Source: an uncultured Eubacterium sp. (GTDB taxonomy: Bacteria > Bacillota > Clostridia > Lachnospirales > Lachnospiraceae). From it: a stretch of 64,000 bases of DNA. This document shows positions 42,401 through 51,897 of this stretch, piece by piece (position 1 is the first letter of the stretch; each line of letters starts with the position of its first letter). Under the pieces are notes generated by a model that made no database searches, was not told where the DNA came from, and worked only from the letters and a program-made list of their open reading frames with translations. Both the position numbers and the translations under genes were made by a program. The stretch covers positions 1-64,000 of the forward strand of contig CAJUDA010000001.1 of assembly GCA_910584875.1 (NCBI GenBank), given 5' to 3'.

Positions 42401-42632
42401 AGGGATGGTATCCATGGAGCGCGCGTCCTCCTTTATGAGAAAAAAAGAGATCCAAAAAGGAAAGAGCGGGGTCAGACTGATCTACTATGCACCAGACAGC
42501 GGTGTGATCGTATTCCGCCTGTATGGCACGATGGAGGCAGGGCAGACAAGAGAGGCCTGCCAGTCCATCCCATTGGAAGGAGTGAAGGATGGGGTAACGA
42601 CGGTAGAGATGCAGGTGGAGGAGGTAGTGTGA
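39441..42632 (+). CDS. Secreted DNRLRE / kelch-repeat protein (WapA N-terminus-like)
   Basis: A 1063-residue exported protein with a signal peptide (about 1-35, ending VSVLAET). Residues about 60-310 resemble the N-terminal part of WapA-type wall proteins (FHLSDGTFLAATYSVPVHYKK, then GAWKEIDTTL), very Lys-rich. Residues about 315-460 are a DNRLRE domain (HADLHLQNQAAL, VTYNNRPVYKEI). A PPC-like domain (about 470-565), an Fn3-like domain (about 570-655) and five or so kelch units (IYVLGGEKEDG, IYVCGGQTDSS, IYLFARIGTTE, LYSMGGKAGRF) follow. There is no sortase signal or membrane anchor. GGGAGGAG sets ATG 39441. It lies immediately upstream of the RHS gene, so the pair may be a split WapA. A weak promoter candidate is TTCCGA-17-TACACT (39360-39388). 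Confidence 0.85.
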   Translation: MSKKEFSHKRIGTVVLSMMVFIITATAGFVSVLAETGKQDDAVAAQKTSSVKDSKPVSPLNEADLVREQTSKRQKFVKQFHLSDGTFLAATYSVPVHYKKSKNGAWKEIDTTLKKTADKRYYKTKSTSLQIRASVNAASKSLVSLKRGGDSLAWKPVIRKKSKILKKIKAVVKNPKKIEKTDICNENNVTYKNIQKNVSFSYQIQPEKVTETITVKKRQKKRSFAFQIRCGKMKVKVKKGRIYFKTKKGKTRYTRLKTIVTDAKGVSTTKVKIIYNKKKKQLTITPDQSWWKNKKRKFPMKLRTSTVTDQHERDVRIGAAYAGAPTENYTYDSSLLLQSGKCTSFIQMTTLAELGQANVQILHADLHLQNQAALTMGAGRTFDIGIHKVTEKWKPKKVTYNNRPVYKEIPDSTVSIQKKGRYKADVTDTVKSWYQGEKNYGVALTAENTNGIDKAKLDKYPYFTVRYEVVGFDGAVKLEEDRALKRDVLRAGQENYYYFDPEPGVAYDLFATSTLDTQATLYDAKKSRLAYDDNSGVNANFAFVRGYDGRRYLKVSTKGKATGSYTLTLKKRFARPVVTGKAGQDSYVISWNKIRHAKSYIVTIYDEEGKTGETTVSGTSYEYVYTDATAGKTLAFTVKPVESSEIYGEASRKIYNTNSASEWEYGTPMTTLRKNFSSVVCDEKIYVLGGEKEDGPLTGMEVYDTKKETWTKLADYPGNPTGICHAAMAADDHMIYVCGGQTDSSSRARILQDVYAYDTKSGQWSKKKSMSDKRTGLSAVTYRGKIYLFARIGTTERVDIYDPSEDSWEEHLFAGTSNIVQAFAVDDRILVLREERADGSDLRNMMYFEEYLPDKAAFDKAGEKCPFTGADRYTSGAVSGGRIYMNKEKETDQVIYYDAYTDQWGKVPVMNLKKQQSELQAVGGTLYSMGGKAGRFGTLDVLEKYDLDKNIITKKMKVESGEAYEVQIDAGNCREDTDYAVILRTDPGMVSMERASSFMRKKEIQKGKSGVRLIYYAPDSGVIVFRLYGTMEAGQTREACQSIPLEGVKDGVTTVEMQVEEVV

Positions 42633-42755
42633 AAAATAATGCTGAAGCACTTATTTTTCACACGGCAATTTGTTTCTGGCGAAAACAAATTGCTTTGTTC
42701 CGACACGAGAAACTCTTCGAGTTTTCTCGTGCGGTTCTTCGCGATAAATCGCTCA
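42627..42755. other. Four consecutive hairpins between the kelch and RHS genes
   Basis: H1: 13-bp perfect stem GTGTGAAAAATAA (42627-42639) / TTATTTTTCACAC (42651-42663), overlapping the kelch stop. H2: 11-bp perfect GCAATTTGTTT (42665-42675) / AAACAAATTGC (42683-42693). H3: CACGAGAAACTC (42704-42715) / GAGTTTTCTCGTG (42719-42731), one bulge. H4: GCGAT (42741-42745) / ATCGC (42748-42752). The run ends just before the RHS ribosome binding site. None has a good T-run, so a structured leader or processing site is more likely than a terminator. Confidence 0.75.
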
Positions 42756-42771
42756 GAAAAGAGGTACATTG

Positions 42772-45700
42772 ATGGGAAATAGAGGAAAGAGAGTGTTTAC
42801 CGGGATGGCAGTGACTGTTCTGGCAATGGCGTCCGGCTGGATCACCGGCAGCACAGAATGCCAGGCGGTCAATACTGCCTATGATACAGAGACAGAGGCA
42901 GCGTATGCCACGACATATAAAGATATCTTTTATGACAGGGTGGCGGGGTCTCCGCTTGAGTCGGAACCGGAGGACGGCGTGGATACGGCGACGGGTCATC
43001 TTATGCTCACGCGGACCGATCTGACGCTCGAAGGGGCGGGAGGCATGGATTTTGAACTCTCACGGTACTATAACAGCAATGAAGCAGGCATAGGATATCC
43101 GACTGTCGAGGCAGTAAAAGAACTGGAAGTGGATACTTATAAAGTGTACTTTCATACAGGCGGGGGTGAACTGCATAATATCATCGTCTCCAGTGCGATC
43201 TATCATGATCACCATGATGCGGTAAAGGGGATGGTAACCGAACCTGTCAAAGTGACGGACTGGAAAGACAAAACGGTAAAGGGGACGCAGCGGACCAAAG
43301 TCCTCAGTCATTATTCCCATAACGTATATGGGATCAGTACAGGCTGGTCCTATGATCTGCCGTGGATCGAGACGATCACCGTGAAAGAGGGAGACGGCAG
43401 CGGCTGGGCGGAAAAGCCGGTTTACCTTCATATGGGAAGCCGTGGCACGATGCCGGTCCGTACCAGCAGGAATGAAGCGGGCAAAAATTACACGATCACC
43501 GGACTGGAAGGATATGATTATCAGGATATCAAACTGGAGAGCATAAACAGGACGGTGGATGGCGTGGCGTGCCGTTATCTGCTGCGGGATAAGACAGGGC
43601 GGCGGACGTATTTCAATGCCGATGGCGTCGTTGCCCTGCAGAAAGACACCCATGACAATACGATCCGCTATACCTACCGGGATCATATCTATTTTGATAC
43701 CATTACGGATTCGGTAGGGCGTAATATTGTATTTCATTATGGAAAAGAAGAAAACGGCATGAGATTTCTGGAAAAGGTGACCGTCCAGGGAACGAAAACG
43801 GCTGGCGGCATTTCCGGAAAGACGATCCGCTATACGATCAGTGGAACTACTTATCAGACACTGCATTCACAAAAATTGTATGGCTGTATATTAAAGAGCG
43901 TTACGGTAGACGGAGAGAAAGAAACATACGGATACCGCACCGTCGAGAGTCTGGTCAATGCGGCGGGGGCAGGGGTGGCTTCCCAGCGCGCGGGTACCAA
44001 TGAGACCTATCTGATCAAAAGCATAGAAAGCGGGGGCAGTATCACTCACTACGAATACCGCGCCGGAGGGATCCGGGGAAGCAGGGATGCAGGCGCTGGT
44101 CAGAAACGTGATGTTGTGACCCAGTTTTTCTATGTGACAAGGGAGTATCAGCAGGACGCCGGGACGAAGAAAAAGGCGAATGGGACGAAATATGATTATT
44201 TTCAGAAACAGAACGATACACTGACTGCTTTTGATGATCTGACCGATGAGGCACATGAGGTGTGGCAGTATGGAGAAGAGGGACTGAAAGCGTTGGCTGT
44301 GGTCAGCTCTTATAATCCGAAGAAACATAAAGATAATGGCAAAATGTCGGACTATACCTATCAGAAATCCAGTCTGGATGCAGCGGCACTGCATCTGAAA
44401 AAGAGACCAAAGAAGGACGTCAGTCTATATCAGTACAATAAGAATAAAATGCAGGCGGCTTATGTGGATGATGGAAAGAAAATGACCGAGTACCTCTATA
44501 AATACGATCAGAATGACGGAGGTTCTCTTGTCGTGCAGGAAATACACAGGGAATACGGGGCAGCAAAGAACAGCAGACCAAAAGAGAAAAAATATGGATA
44601 CGCCTATGATGAAACCGGCTACCGGAATGTCATTGAGATCAAGGGACCAAAGGCGTATATGAGCCAGTACAGGGGCAAAGAAGCCCTCTTTACCCAGACG
44701 GCATCCTACTATCATCTGGCAGACGGATATCCGGATGATGACAGGGGGTACCATCTGTGTACGGTAAAAGCATATGAAAGCTATGCGGACAGTACCGTGA
44801 AGTCCAGGATTGTGAATACCCTTTCTTCTAACGGGATTGATATCGCATCAGAGTCCCAACAGATCAGGAAAGGAAACGGTTCGTACAAAACGCTGTCGAA
44901 AACCTGTTATACTTATGATGGAAAGGGAAATGAGACAGAGAGGAAAAATTATCCGGATCTGGAGGCGGATCCCCACTCCTATACGGCAAATGCCTATCAG
45001 TATAATGCCATGGCACAGCTGGTAAAGCAGGACAGGGAGATCCATTCTGCCAAAGGCAGCAGTCAGAATAAAAAATATACACAGGGTATCATGACATATG
45101 ATTCTTTTGGCAATGAACTGACCTATACGGATCAGGACGGCATTGTCTCCCGGACGACGTACGACGAAGAAACAGGGGAGACGGCGGCGGAGACCAGTGC
45201 GGCAGATACCCCGCATGAGACCGGAGAAGAGAGTTATACATCCGCAGACGGGCTCTCGCATATGACGCTGGATCACTTTGGACGCTGTTTTGTCGAGATC
45301 AAAGATGTGTTTGGCAATACGGTTATCTGCAAGGACGAAAAAGAAGGGACCTGGACGGAGAGTGAGTATGATTACGGCGAAGAAAAGGAAACGGCGGACG
45401 AAGAGGAAGCAGAGGCAGAGGATCCGTCCGGTGAAATGGTGGAAGAGCGGGTATATGCTTTTGATCCCGAAGGGAAGGCTGTGACGGAAACGTCCGGGGG
45501 AGAGAAAGAGATCCACTATGATATCCGGGGCAGGAGCAGGGAGATCCTCCGTGGCAGCCGTCATCAGTATGACAGCTATGGGGGAGAGATCGTGACAGCA
45601 GAATTTTCCGGCGGCGCGATGGATGCAGAACACTGTTCTTCCTGGGTTGTAAATAAGGATACCGAAGAAATCGAAGAGACGGGATCGGTCCTCACTTTCT

Positions 45701-48700
45701 ATGAAAAGACGCTGGATCCTGCCGCCTATCAGAAAAAGGCTGATAGTGAGACCTATTATACACAGTTTGACGATCATGTACTGTCTGAGCAGATCACGGT
45801 AGTCCGGCTGGACGGAGAGGGCAATACCCTGTCCCGCACGGTCACGGTGTACTGCGACGGGGAAAAGCAGGAAACAGCAGAGAGCTATGACTATGATGCG
45901 TTTGATAAGGTTACCTCTGACCATGCATCCGTGCGCAGCTATCGGGATGGAGCGTGGATGCAGACGCAGGAGGTAAAGCATACCTATCAATACGATGATA
46001 TGGGAAATGTCACTACGACCACGACCCAGAGCCGTCTGTCGGATCAGGATCCGTGGGAACAGCAGGTCACAAAGGCAGTGTATGATCACCAGGGGCAGCT
46101 CGTCGAGAGTGCTGCGCCGCGCGGCATAGCGGAAGGCTATGCCACGAAATATGAGTATGACCTGCAGGGACGGGTGATCCGCGAGTGGAATCCGGTAACG
46201 GTAGACAAGGGAACGCTGCAGTACCAGCAGGTGACGACAGAATATGATGAGGACGGCAATGTCACGGCAGAGGAGGAGCAGCTGGCGGAGGATTCTGTCA
46301 GCAGGACGGAATACACTTATAATGACCAGGGTGAACTGGTCTGTGTCAAATGCTGTACAGAGGATGACGCCCAGCCTTACTATACGCAGTATGTATACGA
46401 TGCGGAGGGCAATCTGGTGCGTCAGTTTACCGGCATGACCAGACCGCTGACGATCAAAGTCAGCAAAGGCGACGGGGAAGACAGTTTTCACTGCGCCGGA
46501 CAGACATATCATCTCAGCGTATCCGGTGAAAATAAAAAAGATAAATACAGTGAGACCCGATATACTTATAATAAAAAGGGTCAGCTAATATCCGAGACAG
46601 ACCCGGAAGGCAATAAAGAAACCTATCAGTATGATATCTACGGAAACCAGACCAGTATCACAGACAAAAACGGGAATAAGACAACATATACATATGATCA
46701 TCAGGGACGCCTGCTGACGCAGACAGGAGAGGATGAGGAGACGGGGAAAAAAGAAACACACAGATATCAATATGATGGGTACGGAAACGTTGTAAAAGAC
46801 AATGATATTCGGTATACTTATCATAATATCAGTGGTCTCATAAAACACGAAGAGACGAACATAGCGGGGAAAAAGGTGACGAAGTCCTATACCTATGACA
46901 GTGGTGATAACTGCCGCTCGTTCCAGATCTCAGTAGGCGGTTCGACGGAACTGTCGATGGCATATGAGTATGATGGCTTTTCTCGGCTGTCCCGTGTCAG
47001 GCTGAAGGACGGAAGCACCATGCGGTTGGCTGCCTCCTATACTTATGATGAGGATGGGAGTCTCGTATCCGGCAGGTCAGAGGGAGCTGGTCTGCAGACC
47101 GATTATCACTATAACTGTGCGGGTGATCTGACAGAACTGACCAGTCAGACCTCTTCCGCCGGCAATATATCCCGGTATACATCTGCCTACCGTCTGAACG
47201 GGCAGAAAGTCTCTGGACAGTCAGCCTGGAATACCAGGGATGGGAAGACCAAAAAAGGAGAATCTTCTTATACCTATGACAAAATGGGCAGGATTCTGTC
47301 AGAAAATCATTCTGGAGAGGAAACGATCTCTTATACGTATGATTCACACAGCAATCGGAGTACGATGACACAGGGAAACCAGAAAATATCCTATACCTAC
47401 AACAAAAGGGATGAGCTGCTGCGCACGGACTGTCTGGACATCAAAACCAAACAGGATGCTGTGACATTGTACAAATACGATAATAACGGCAATCAGCTTG
47501 CTGTTGTCCACCGCAGGCCGGTATCCGGGGATAAGCCGGAGTTTCATCTGGATCTGTCCCTGGGTCAGAACCGTCTCAATGAAAATGTGGTCAACCACTA
47601 TGATGTACAAGATCAGCTGAGCCGTGTCCTTACCGGAAATAGTAAGCTGTCCTGTCAGTATGATGCGGATGGCTACCGCACCAGTAAGACAGTCAATGGA
47701 ACGACGACTTATTTTGTATGGGACGACGACCAGATCGTCATGGAGCTGGACGAAAAAGGCAATGTCAGGAAACGCTATATCCGGGGCAACAGTCTGATCA
47801 GCGCCGACAGCGGAGAGGGGACGGAATCCATTTATTATGTGATGAATGACCACGGGGATGTGGCGCAGCTGCTGGACCAGAGTGGAAACGTGATCCGGGA
47901 GTATGCCTATGATTCCTTTGGCAATGAGATCAGCCCGGACAAAAAAGACGATAACCCATACCGCTATGCCGGGGAATACTTTGACCGGGAGACCGGGAAT
48001 ATCTATCTGAGGTCACGGTATTATTCGCCGGAGCAGGGGCGATTTCTGACGATGGATACTTACACTGGCGAGGAAAGCGATCCCCTGAGCCTTCACCGGT
48101 ATGCCTACTGTGATAACGACGGCGTGAACCAGGTGGATCCGAGCGGTCACTGGGGGCGTAAGAAAGGGTTTGGTTATAAAGGAGACCGGTTTGTGCATAA
48201 AAGTATTACGTTGCAGACGAATGTAAAGATATTTACACAACTGAATTTGGAAAATAATTTTATGCCAATCGAGGATGGGAAAATACCGGGACCTGGTAAG
48301 AAGAAGGGGAAAGCGGAATGGATACTGGATGGTTCTGTATTGCCAGATTATATTTTTGAAAGAAAGAAACAAAAGAAATCACTATATTATAGCATTAAAA
48401 ATAAATATGGTCTGGAATATCATAAGTGTTATCATAAATATGTTAAGAAAAAATTGTTAAAAGAAAAAATCTGGGATTATGATAAATATAATGGCAAAAC
48501 AAAGTCGGGACAAAAGAAATTATTAAGTAAAAAGTTCCTGAATAAATTTCAGGGACCATATAAAAAATGGGAAAAATATGTACTTCTTGGATGTGTTGTT
48601 CACTCAATACAGGATTATCAGGCACATAGTCTGGAGGAAGTGGATCTGGCGACTTTTAGAGATACAAAAAATCCGGAAAATAAATTTTCCCAGAAAGTGG

Positions 48701-49026
48701 TAGAATTTCACAGTGACTGGGTAGCAGAGAAAATGGATCTGGAAAGTATATACATTGAAAATGCTTCAAAAAAAAAGAACGGGGGAAAACTTACGAATAG
48801 GGAAAGAGAAAAAATAAAAAGAAAGGCTAAAAAGGATAAAAAGAAAAAAAAGAATAGTGTACATCGTAAATATAAGGATAATCCGCTTGCGTCATTTACT
48901 TATGATCAAGCAAGAGGAAGGTGGGTGTGGGTTGAGGTTTCGTCTGCAAAGAGTAATAAGAGGTATGTTACTGCCATTGCTAATTCGAGATCTTATTTAG
49001 ACAAGGTTGTAAAACGAATAAAATAG
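42772..49026 (+). CDS. Secreted RHS/YD-repeat polymorphic toxin-like protein (WapA-like)
   Basis: A 2084-residue protein with a signal peptide (MGNRGKRVFTGMAVTVLAMAS...). The early region has TATGHLMLTRTDLTLEGAGG and FELSRYYNS, the start of an RHS shell. Many YD repeats follow (YTYDHQGRL, YQYDIYGNQ, YTYDSHSNR, TKYEYDLQGR). The conserved RHS core ends ENPYRYAGEYFDRETG-like, LRSRYYSPEQGRFLTMD, and DPSGHW (about residue 1790). The last 290 residues (from about 48157) are a distinct, AT-rich, Lys-rich tip with LLGCVVHSIQDYQAHSLEEV (about 1945-1964). Its His/Asp spacing recalls zinc-dependent phospholipase C-like toxins, though this is inference. Start ATG 42772 (AAGAGG at 42759-42764). RHS shells encapsulate and release C-terminal toxins. 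Confidence 0.9.
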   Translation: MGNRGKRVFTGMAVTVLAMASGWITGSTECQAVNTAYDTETEAAYATTYKDIFYDRVAGSPLESEPEDGVDTATGHLMLTRTDLTLEGAGGMDFELSRYYNSNEAGIGYPTVEAVKELEVDTYKVYFHTGGGELHNIIVSSAIYHDHHDAVKGMVTEPVKVTDWKDKTVKGTQRTKVLSHYSHNVYGISTGWSYDLPWIETITVKEGDGSGWAEKPVYLHMGSRGTMPVRTSRNEAGKNYTITGLEGYDYQDIKLESINRTVDGVACRYLLRDKTGRRTYFNADGVVALQKDTHDNTIRYTYRDHIYFDTITDSVGRNIVFHYGKEENGMRFLEKVTVQGTKTAGGISGKTIRYTISGTTYQTLHSQKLYGCILKSVTVDGEKETYGYRTVESLVNAAGAGVASQRAGTNETYLIKSIESGGSITHYEYRAGGIRGSRDAGAGQKRDVVTQFFYVTREYQQDAGTKKKANGTKYDYFQKQNDTLTAFDDLTDEAHEVWQYGEEGLKALAVVSSYNPKKHKDNGKMSDYTYQKSSLDAAALHLKKRPKKDVSLYQYNKNKMQAAYVDDGKKMTEYLYKYDQNDGGSLVVQEIHREYGAAKNSRPKEKKYGYAYDETGYRNVIEIKGPKAYMSQYRGKEALFTQTASYYHLADGYPDDDRGYHLCTVKAYESYADSTVKSRIVNTLSSNGIDIASESQQIRKGNGSYKTLSKTCYTYDGKGNETERKNYPDLEADPHSYTANAYQYNAMAQLVKQDREIHSAKGSSQNKKYTQGIMTYDSFGNELTYTDQDGIVSRTTYDEETGETAAETSAADTPHETGEESYTSADGLSHMTLDHFGRCFVEIKDVFGNTVICKDEKEGTWTESEYDYGEEKETADEEEAEAEDPSGEMVEERVYAFDPEGKAVTETSGGEKEIHYDIRGRSREILRGSRHQYDSYGGEIVTAEFSGGAMDAEHCSSWVVNKDTEEIEETGSVLTFYEKTLDPAAYQKKADSETYYTQFDDHVLSEQITVVRLDGEGNTLSRTVTVYCDGEKQETAESYDYDAFDKVTSDHASVRSYRDGAWMQTQEVKHTYQYDDMGNVTTTTTQSRLSDQDPWEQQVTKAVYDHQGQLVESAAPRGIAEGYATKYEYDLQGRVIREWNPVTVDKGTLQYQQVTTEYDEDGNVTAEEEQLAEDSVSRTEYTYNDQGELVCVKCCTEDDAQPYYTQYVYDAEGNLVRQFTGMTRPLTIKVSKGDGEDSFHCAGQTYHLSVSGENKKDKYSETRYTYNKKGQLISETDPEGNKETYQYDIYGNQTSITDKNGNKTTYTYDHQGRLLTQTGEDEETGKKETHRYQYDGYGNVVKDNDIRYTYHNISGLIKHEETNIAGKKVTKSYTYDSGDNCRSFQISVGGSTELSMAYEYDGFSRLSRVRLKDGSTMRLAASYTYDEDGSLVSGRSEGAGLQTDYHYNCAGDLTELTSQTSSAGNISRYTSAYRLNGQKVSGQSAWNTRDGKTKKGESSYTYDKMGRILSENHSGEETISYTYDSHSNRSTMTQGNQKISYTYNKRDELLRTDCLDIKTKQDAVTLYKYDNNGNQLAVVHRRPVSGDKPEFHLDLSLGQNRLNENVVNHYDVQDQLSRVLTGNSKLSCQYDADGYRTSKTVNGTTTYFVWDDDQIVMELDEKGNVRKRYIRGNSLISADSGEGTESIYYVMNDHGDVAQLLDQSGNVIREYAYDSFGNEISPDKKDDNPYRYAGEYFDRETGNIYLRSRYYSPEQGRFLTMDTYTGEESDPLSLHRYAYCDNDGVNQVDPSGHWGRKKGFGYKGDRFVHKSITLQTNVKIFTQLNLENNFMPIEDGKIPGPGKKKGKAEWILDGSVLPDYIFERKKQKKSLYYSIKNKYGLEYHKCYHKYVKKKLLKEKIWDYDKYNGKTKSGQKKLLSKKFLNKFQGPYKKWEKYVLLGCVVHSIQDYQAHSLEEVDLATFRDTKNPENKFSQKVVEFHSDWVAEKMDLESIYIENASKKKNGGKLTNREREKIKRKAKKDKKKKKNSVHRKYKDNPLASFTYDQARGRWVWVEVSSAKSNKRYVTAIANSRSYLDKVVKRIK

Positions 49027-49044
49027 TAGTAGGGAGGATTATGT

Positions 49045-50532
49045 GTGAAAAGAATAATACTATTATCGCTCTGTTGTTTCATCCTGCTATGCGCCGGATG
49101 TTCCCAGCGAGAAGACAGTGGGGAAAAAGAATCTGTGACAGAGGCTGCAGTGTCAGATAGGAAAACGAGATCCGGTGGAGCTGTTAGTGATACTTCCGTG
49201 ACAGCGACAGCAGTAATGACGGGCGAAGCTGTGATAGGAAAAAGTAAAAAGAAACAAGAAAAAAAGACGGTTCGGAATGTTATAGATCCTACTGGTAAAA
49301 AGAGGAAGCTGAAGATAGGGAGGATAAATACCAAAAAGGAAGGGATAAAATTTTGTTCTGCGTCTCCTCTATCCGATTATGCTCAAGTTTATGGCGGACA
49401 TTATTATTATTTGAGGTCAGACGGCTCTAATTATACCATTTACCGTGATAAGGGGAAAAAGGTGGGGCAGTTTTCATTAAATAACGAATATGGATATATT
49501 GTAGGTTTTACAAAATATGGTGCTGATTTTTATGCGATTACGGAAAAGCAATATATTTATAAGACAAAAAAAGACTGGGAAGCGGTGGAATACCCGAAGA
49601 TTGGTTATAAGGATACGGTAGTTATCATTGACCTGAAAAAAAATAAGGTGGTGCCGTTACAGGACGATAAGACTTCGATGCTTGGTGATTACAATTTTTA
49701 TGAGAATTCACTCATTTATTATAATGAAGAAACAGATACTTTTGTAGGGAGAAATATCAGGGATAAAAATTCTGAAATTCCAATCCCAATCCCTGCAACA
49801 ACAGCAGAATGTCGTGTACAACCATCATTTAGTTTGCAATTGATCGATGGGAAATGGTATTTTGGTACAATGGGTTTATACAATGATGTTATTACCCTGT
49901 GGTCTCTTGATCTGACAAGTTGGAAGAGAGAGAAACTGTTTTGTTATAAACCAGGGGAAGAGTATAATGCATTTGAGTCCGAGGATTATTTTATGAAGAT
50001 GGATAATGATTATATATATTCAATCAATTATATTATACCTCTGGCAGGTGGCAGGATGATAAAACTGCCGGGGAAGATATGGAGAGAAACAATCTGTTCC
50101 AATAAAAAATATATTTATTATATTGACGAGAAATTCAGAATCCACCGGATTACTAAAAAAACTATGAACCACACTATTTTTAGTGGGATAAAGGCAGTGG
50201 ATGTGCAATGTACGGAGAATAGTGTTTATGCGACAGGATATCATAAGAAATATTATGGTGATTATGATGAGTATTTTGATGTTTATTTTAGTAAGGATAA
50301 TGATGATGAGGAGGATCCTGAGTCTGATGATGTGGATATTTATACGGAAGAAGCGGATGCCAATGATGAAGATGAATATTTTGATAAAGAAGATTTAATT
50401 GATTACTCCCGTAAAAAAGCCAAAAAGAAATTAAAGGTTAATAACAAGGAAAATCCGGACTCTTTTGACCTGTACTGTATGGATCTTGATGGAAATCACC
50501 GGGAGAGACTGTGGAAGGGGAAGATAAAATAG
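49045..50532 (+). CDS. Lipoprotein of the RHS-linked array, type A (copy 1)
   Basis: A 495-residue lipoprotein (lipobox LLCAGC, Cys 19), starting at GTG 49045 after GGGAGGATT, only 18 bp beyond the RHS gene. After a Ser/Thr/Val linker and a Lys-rich segment it has DPTGKKRKLKIGRINTKK, then propeller-like units (YYYLRSDGSNYTIYRDKGKKVGQFSL), and ends with an acidic region and the motif DSFDLYCMDLDGNHRERLWKGKIK. The downstream gene at 51898 is a close paralogue (type A). No enzyme motif is visible. Location after a toxin tip suggests an immunity or surface-accessory protein, unproven. Confidence 0.8.
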   Translation: MKRIILLSLCCFILLCAGCSQREDSGEKESVTEAAVSDRKTRSGGAVSDTSVTATAVMTGEAVIGKSKKKQEKKTVRNVIDPTGKKRKLKIGRINTKKEGIKFCSASPLSDYAQVYGGHYYYLRSDGSNYTIYRDKGKKVGQFSLNNEYGYIVGFTKYGADFYAITEKQYIYKTKKDWEAVEYPKIGYKDTVVIIDLKKNKVVPLQDDKTSMLGDYNFYENSLIYYNEETDTFVGRNIRDKNSEIPIPIPATTAECRVQPSFSLQLIDGKWYFGTMGLYNDVITLWSLDLTSWKREKLFCYKPGEEYNAFESEDYFMKMDNDYIYSINYIIPLAGGRMIKLPGKIWRETICSNKKYIYYIDEKFRIHRITKKTMNHTIFSGIKAVDVQCTENSVYATGYHKKYYGDYDEYFDVYFSKDNDDEEDPESDDVDIYTEEADANDEDEYFDKEDLIDYSRKKAKKKLKVNNKENPDSFDLYCMDLDGNHRERLWKGKIK

Positions 50533-50584
50533 TGGGAGAGGATAATTGTTTTGGCAGAGTTTATTTGTTGCTGGGAGGAAGCAG

Positions 50585-51838
50585 ATGAAAAGAATTTTAA
50601 TATTTTTATTTCTCTGTACTATATTATTTTTTGTCTGTGCCAGAAGTGAGAAAAAAACAGGCAGAAATGGGGGATCTTTTGCTGCAGTGAGCAGTACATC
50701 GATTTCTTCTTCCATAGTAACAGAGGAAAGAGAGACAGAGTTAAAAAAGAAAAGGCATAAAAAAAGAAAACTATAGACTATTACGGACATGACAGGCAGG
50801 AAAAAGGTTTTGAATCTTGGAGAAGTGAATACAAAAGATAGTATGATTCCAATGGGAAATTTTGATTTGGCGGCAGAATATTCACAGGTAGTTGGAAACC
50901 ATTACTATTTTTTGAGAAAAGAGGGGGAACGAACGTATACTCTCTACTGCGACAGGAGACGAAAAGTAGTAACATTTGAACTGGAAAAACGTTATGGTTT
51001 TCTAAACTGTGGTATTTATGATGGACAATTTTATCTGATACTAACCCATAATGAGGATGAGGATGCAGAGAGTGCCGACGAATTGGCTGTAGTAGATTTT
51101 ACAAGTGGAAAAGTTCAGATGATTGGTCGTGTCTCTCCTTTACAGGATTCCTATATGTACCATGGTAAATTATATAATTTTATGCCTGAGTATGACGATG
51201 GGGATGATGTCGCTGTAGAGATTCTGGATCCGAAAGAGAGACTGCGGGATAAAACCAAAATTCCATATCCCGAAAAGGATACAGCAGATAAGACTGTCTA
51301 TATTGACAGCATAATAGATGGTAAACTGTATTATTCAACAAGACAGAAACAGGGAAGAATATGGATTTGCCGACAGGATTTAGAGACTGGAGAAATCGAA
51401 GAGATATTTAGCTACCAGACCAAATCAAATAAAGTAGTGAATACAAGTATAGAAATGGATCAACAGGGAGTATTTTTCTGTGAGATGTACGAAAAAGGAA
51501 TGAAATTGTATGTGATTCCCTGGTCAGGAAAAAAGATGAGTACAGTAACAAGAAGGAAAGTGTCAGGGTATGTGTATAATAACCAATATGTATTTTATCT
51601 GGACAAAAATTTGCGAATCCATAAATGGAATAGGAAGACATATAAAGAGACAATTATGAATGTGTCTGTTGATAAAGAAAGTATTTTAGACTGTACAGAA
51701 GAGGGGATTTATATACAGGAAACGACCGGGGAACATCGACTACTTTATCTGGATCTGAATGGGAAAAAGCTTGAGACTATATGGGATGGGGAATATATTG
51801 AAGAGGACTGGGAAGATGATCTTTGTGGTAGTTCCTGA
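50585..51838 (+). pseudogene. Lipoprotein of the RHS-linked array, type B (copy 1), interrupted by TAG
   Basis: ATG 50585 (GGGAGGAAG upstream) opens a frame that stops at TAG 50774-50776. The same frame resumes at once (TITDMTGRKKVLNLGEVNTKD) and runs to TGA 51836-51838, where it aligns with the type B gene at 53415 to the last residue (YIEEDWEDDLCGSS). The stop is thus a single in-frame nonsense codon between the signal/linker and the body. A restart at ATG 50789 would give a 349-residue body without signal peptide. The lipobox is also poor (LFFVC). Most likely a decaying copy; a sequencing error or recoding is possible. Confidence 0.78.
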
Positions 51839-51860
51839 TTATATGTATGACAGGCAGAGG
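51779..51860 (+). repeat. 82-bp near-identical repeat, copy 1 (pairs with 54633-54714)
   Basis: From ATATGGGATGGGGAATATAT to GACAGGCAGAGG, covering the end of the type B gene and the start of the spacer. The second copy at 54633-54714 differs at about one base. It marks the boundary of a tandem duplication of the A-B lipoprotein unit. Confidence 0.85.
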
Positions 51861-51897
51861 AGAGGGTGTTTCTAATGAAAAAAGAGGAGAGGAAACT

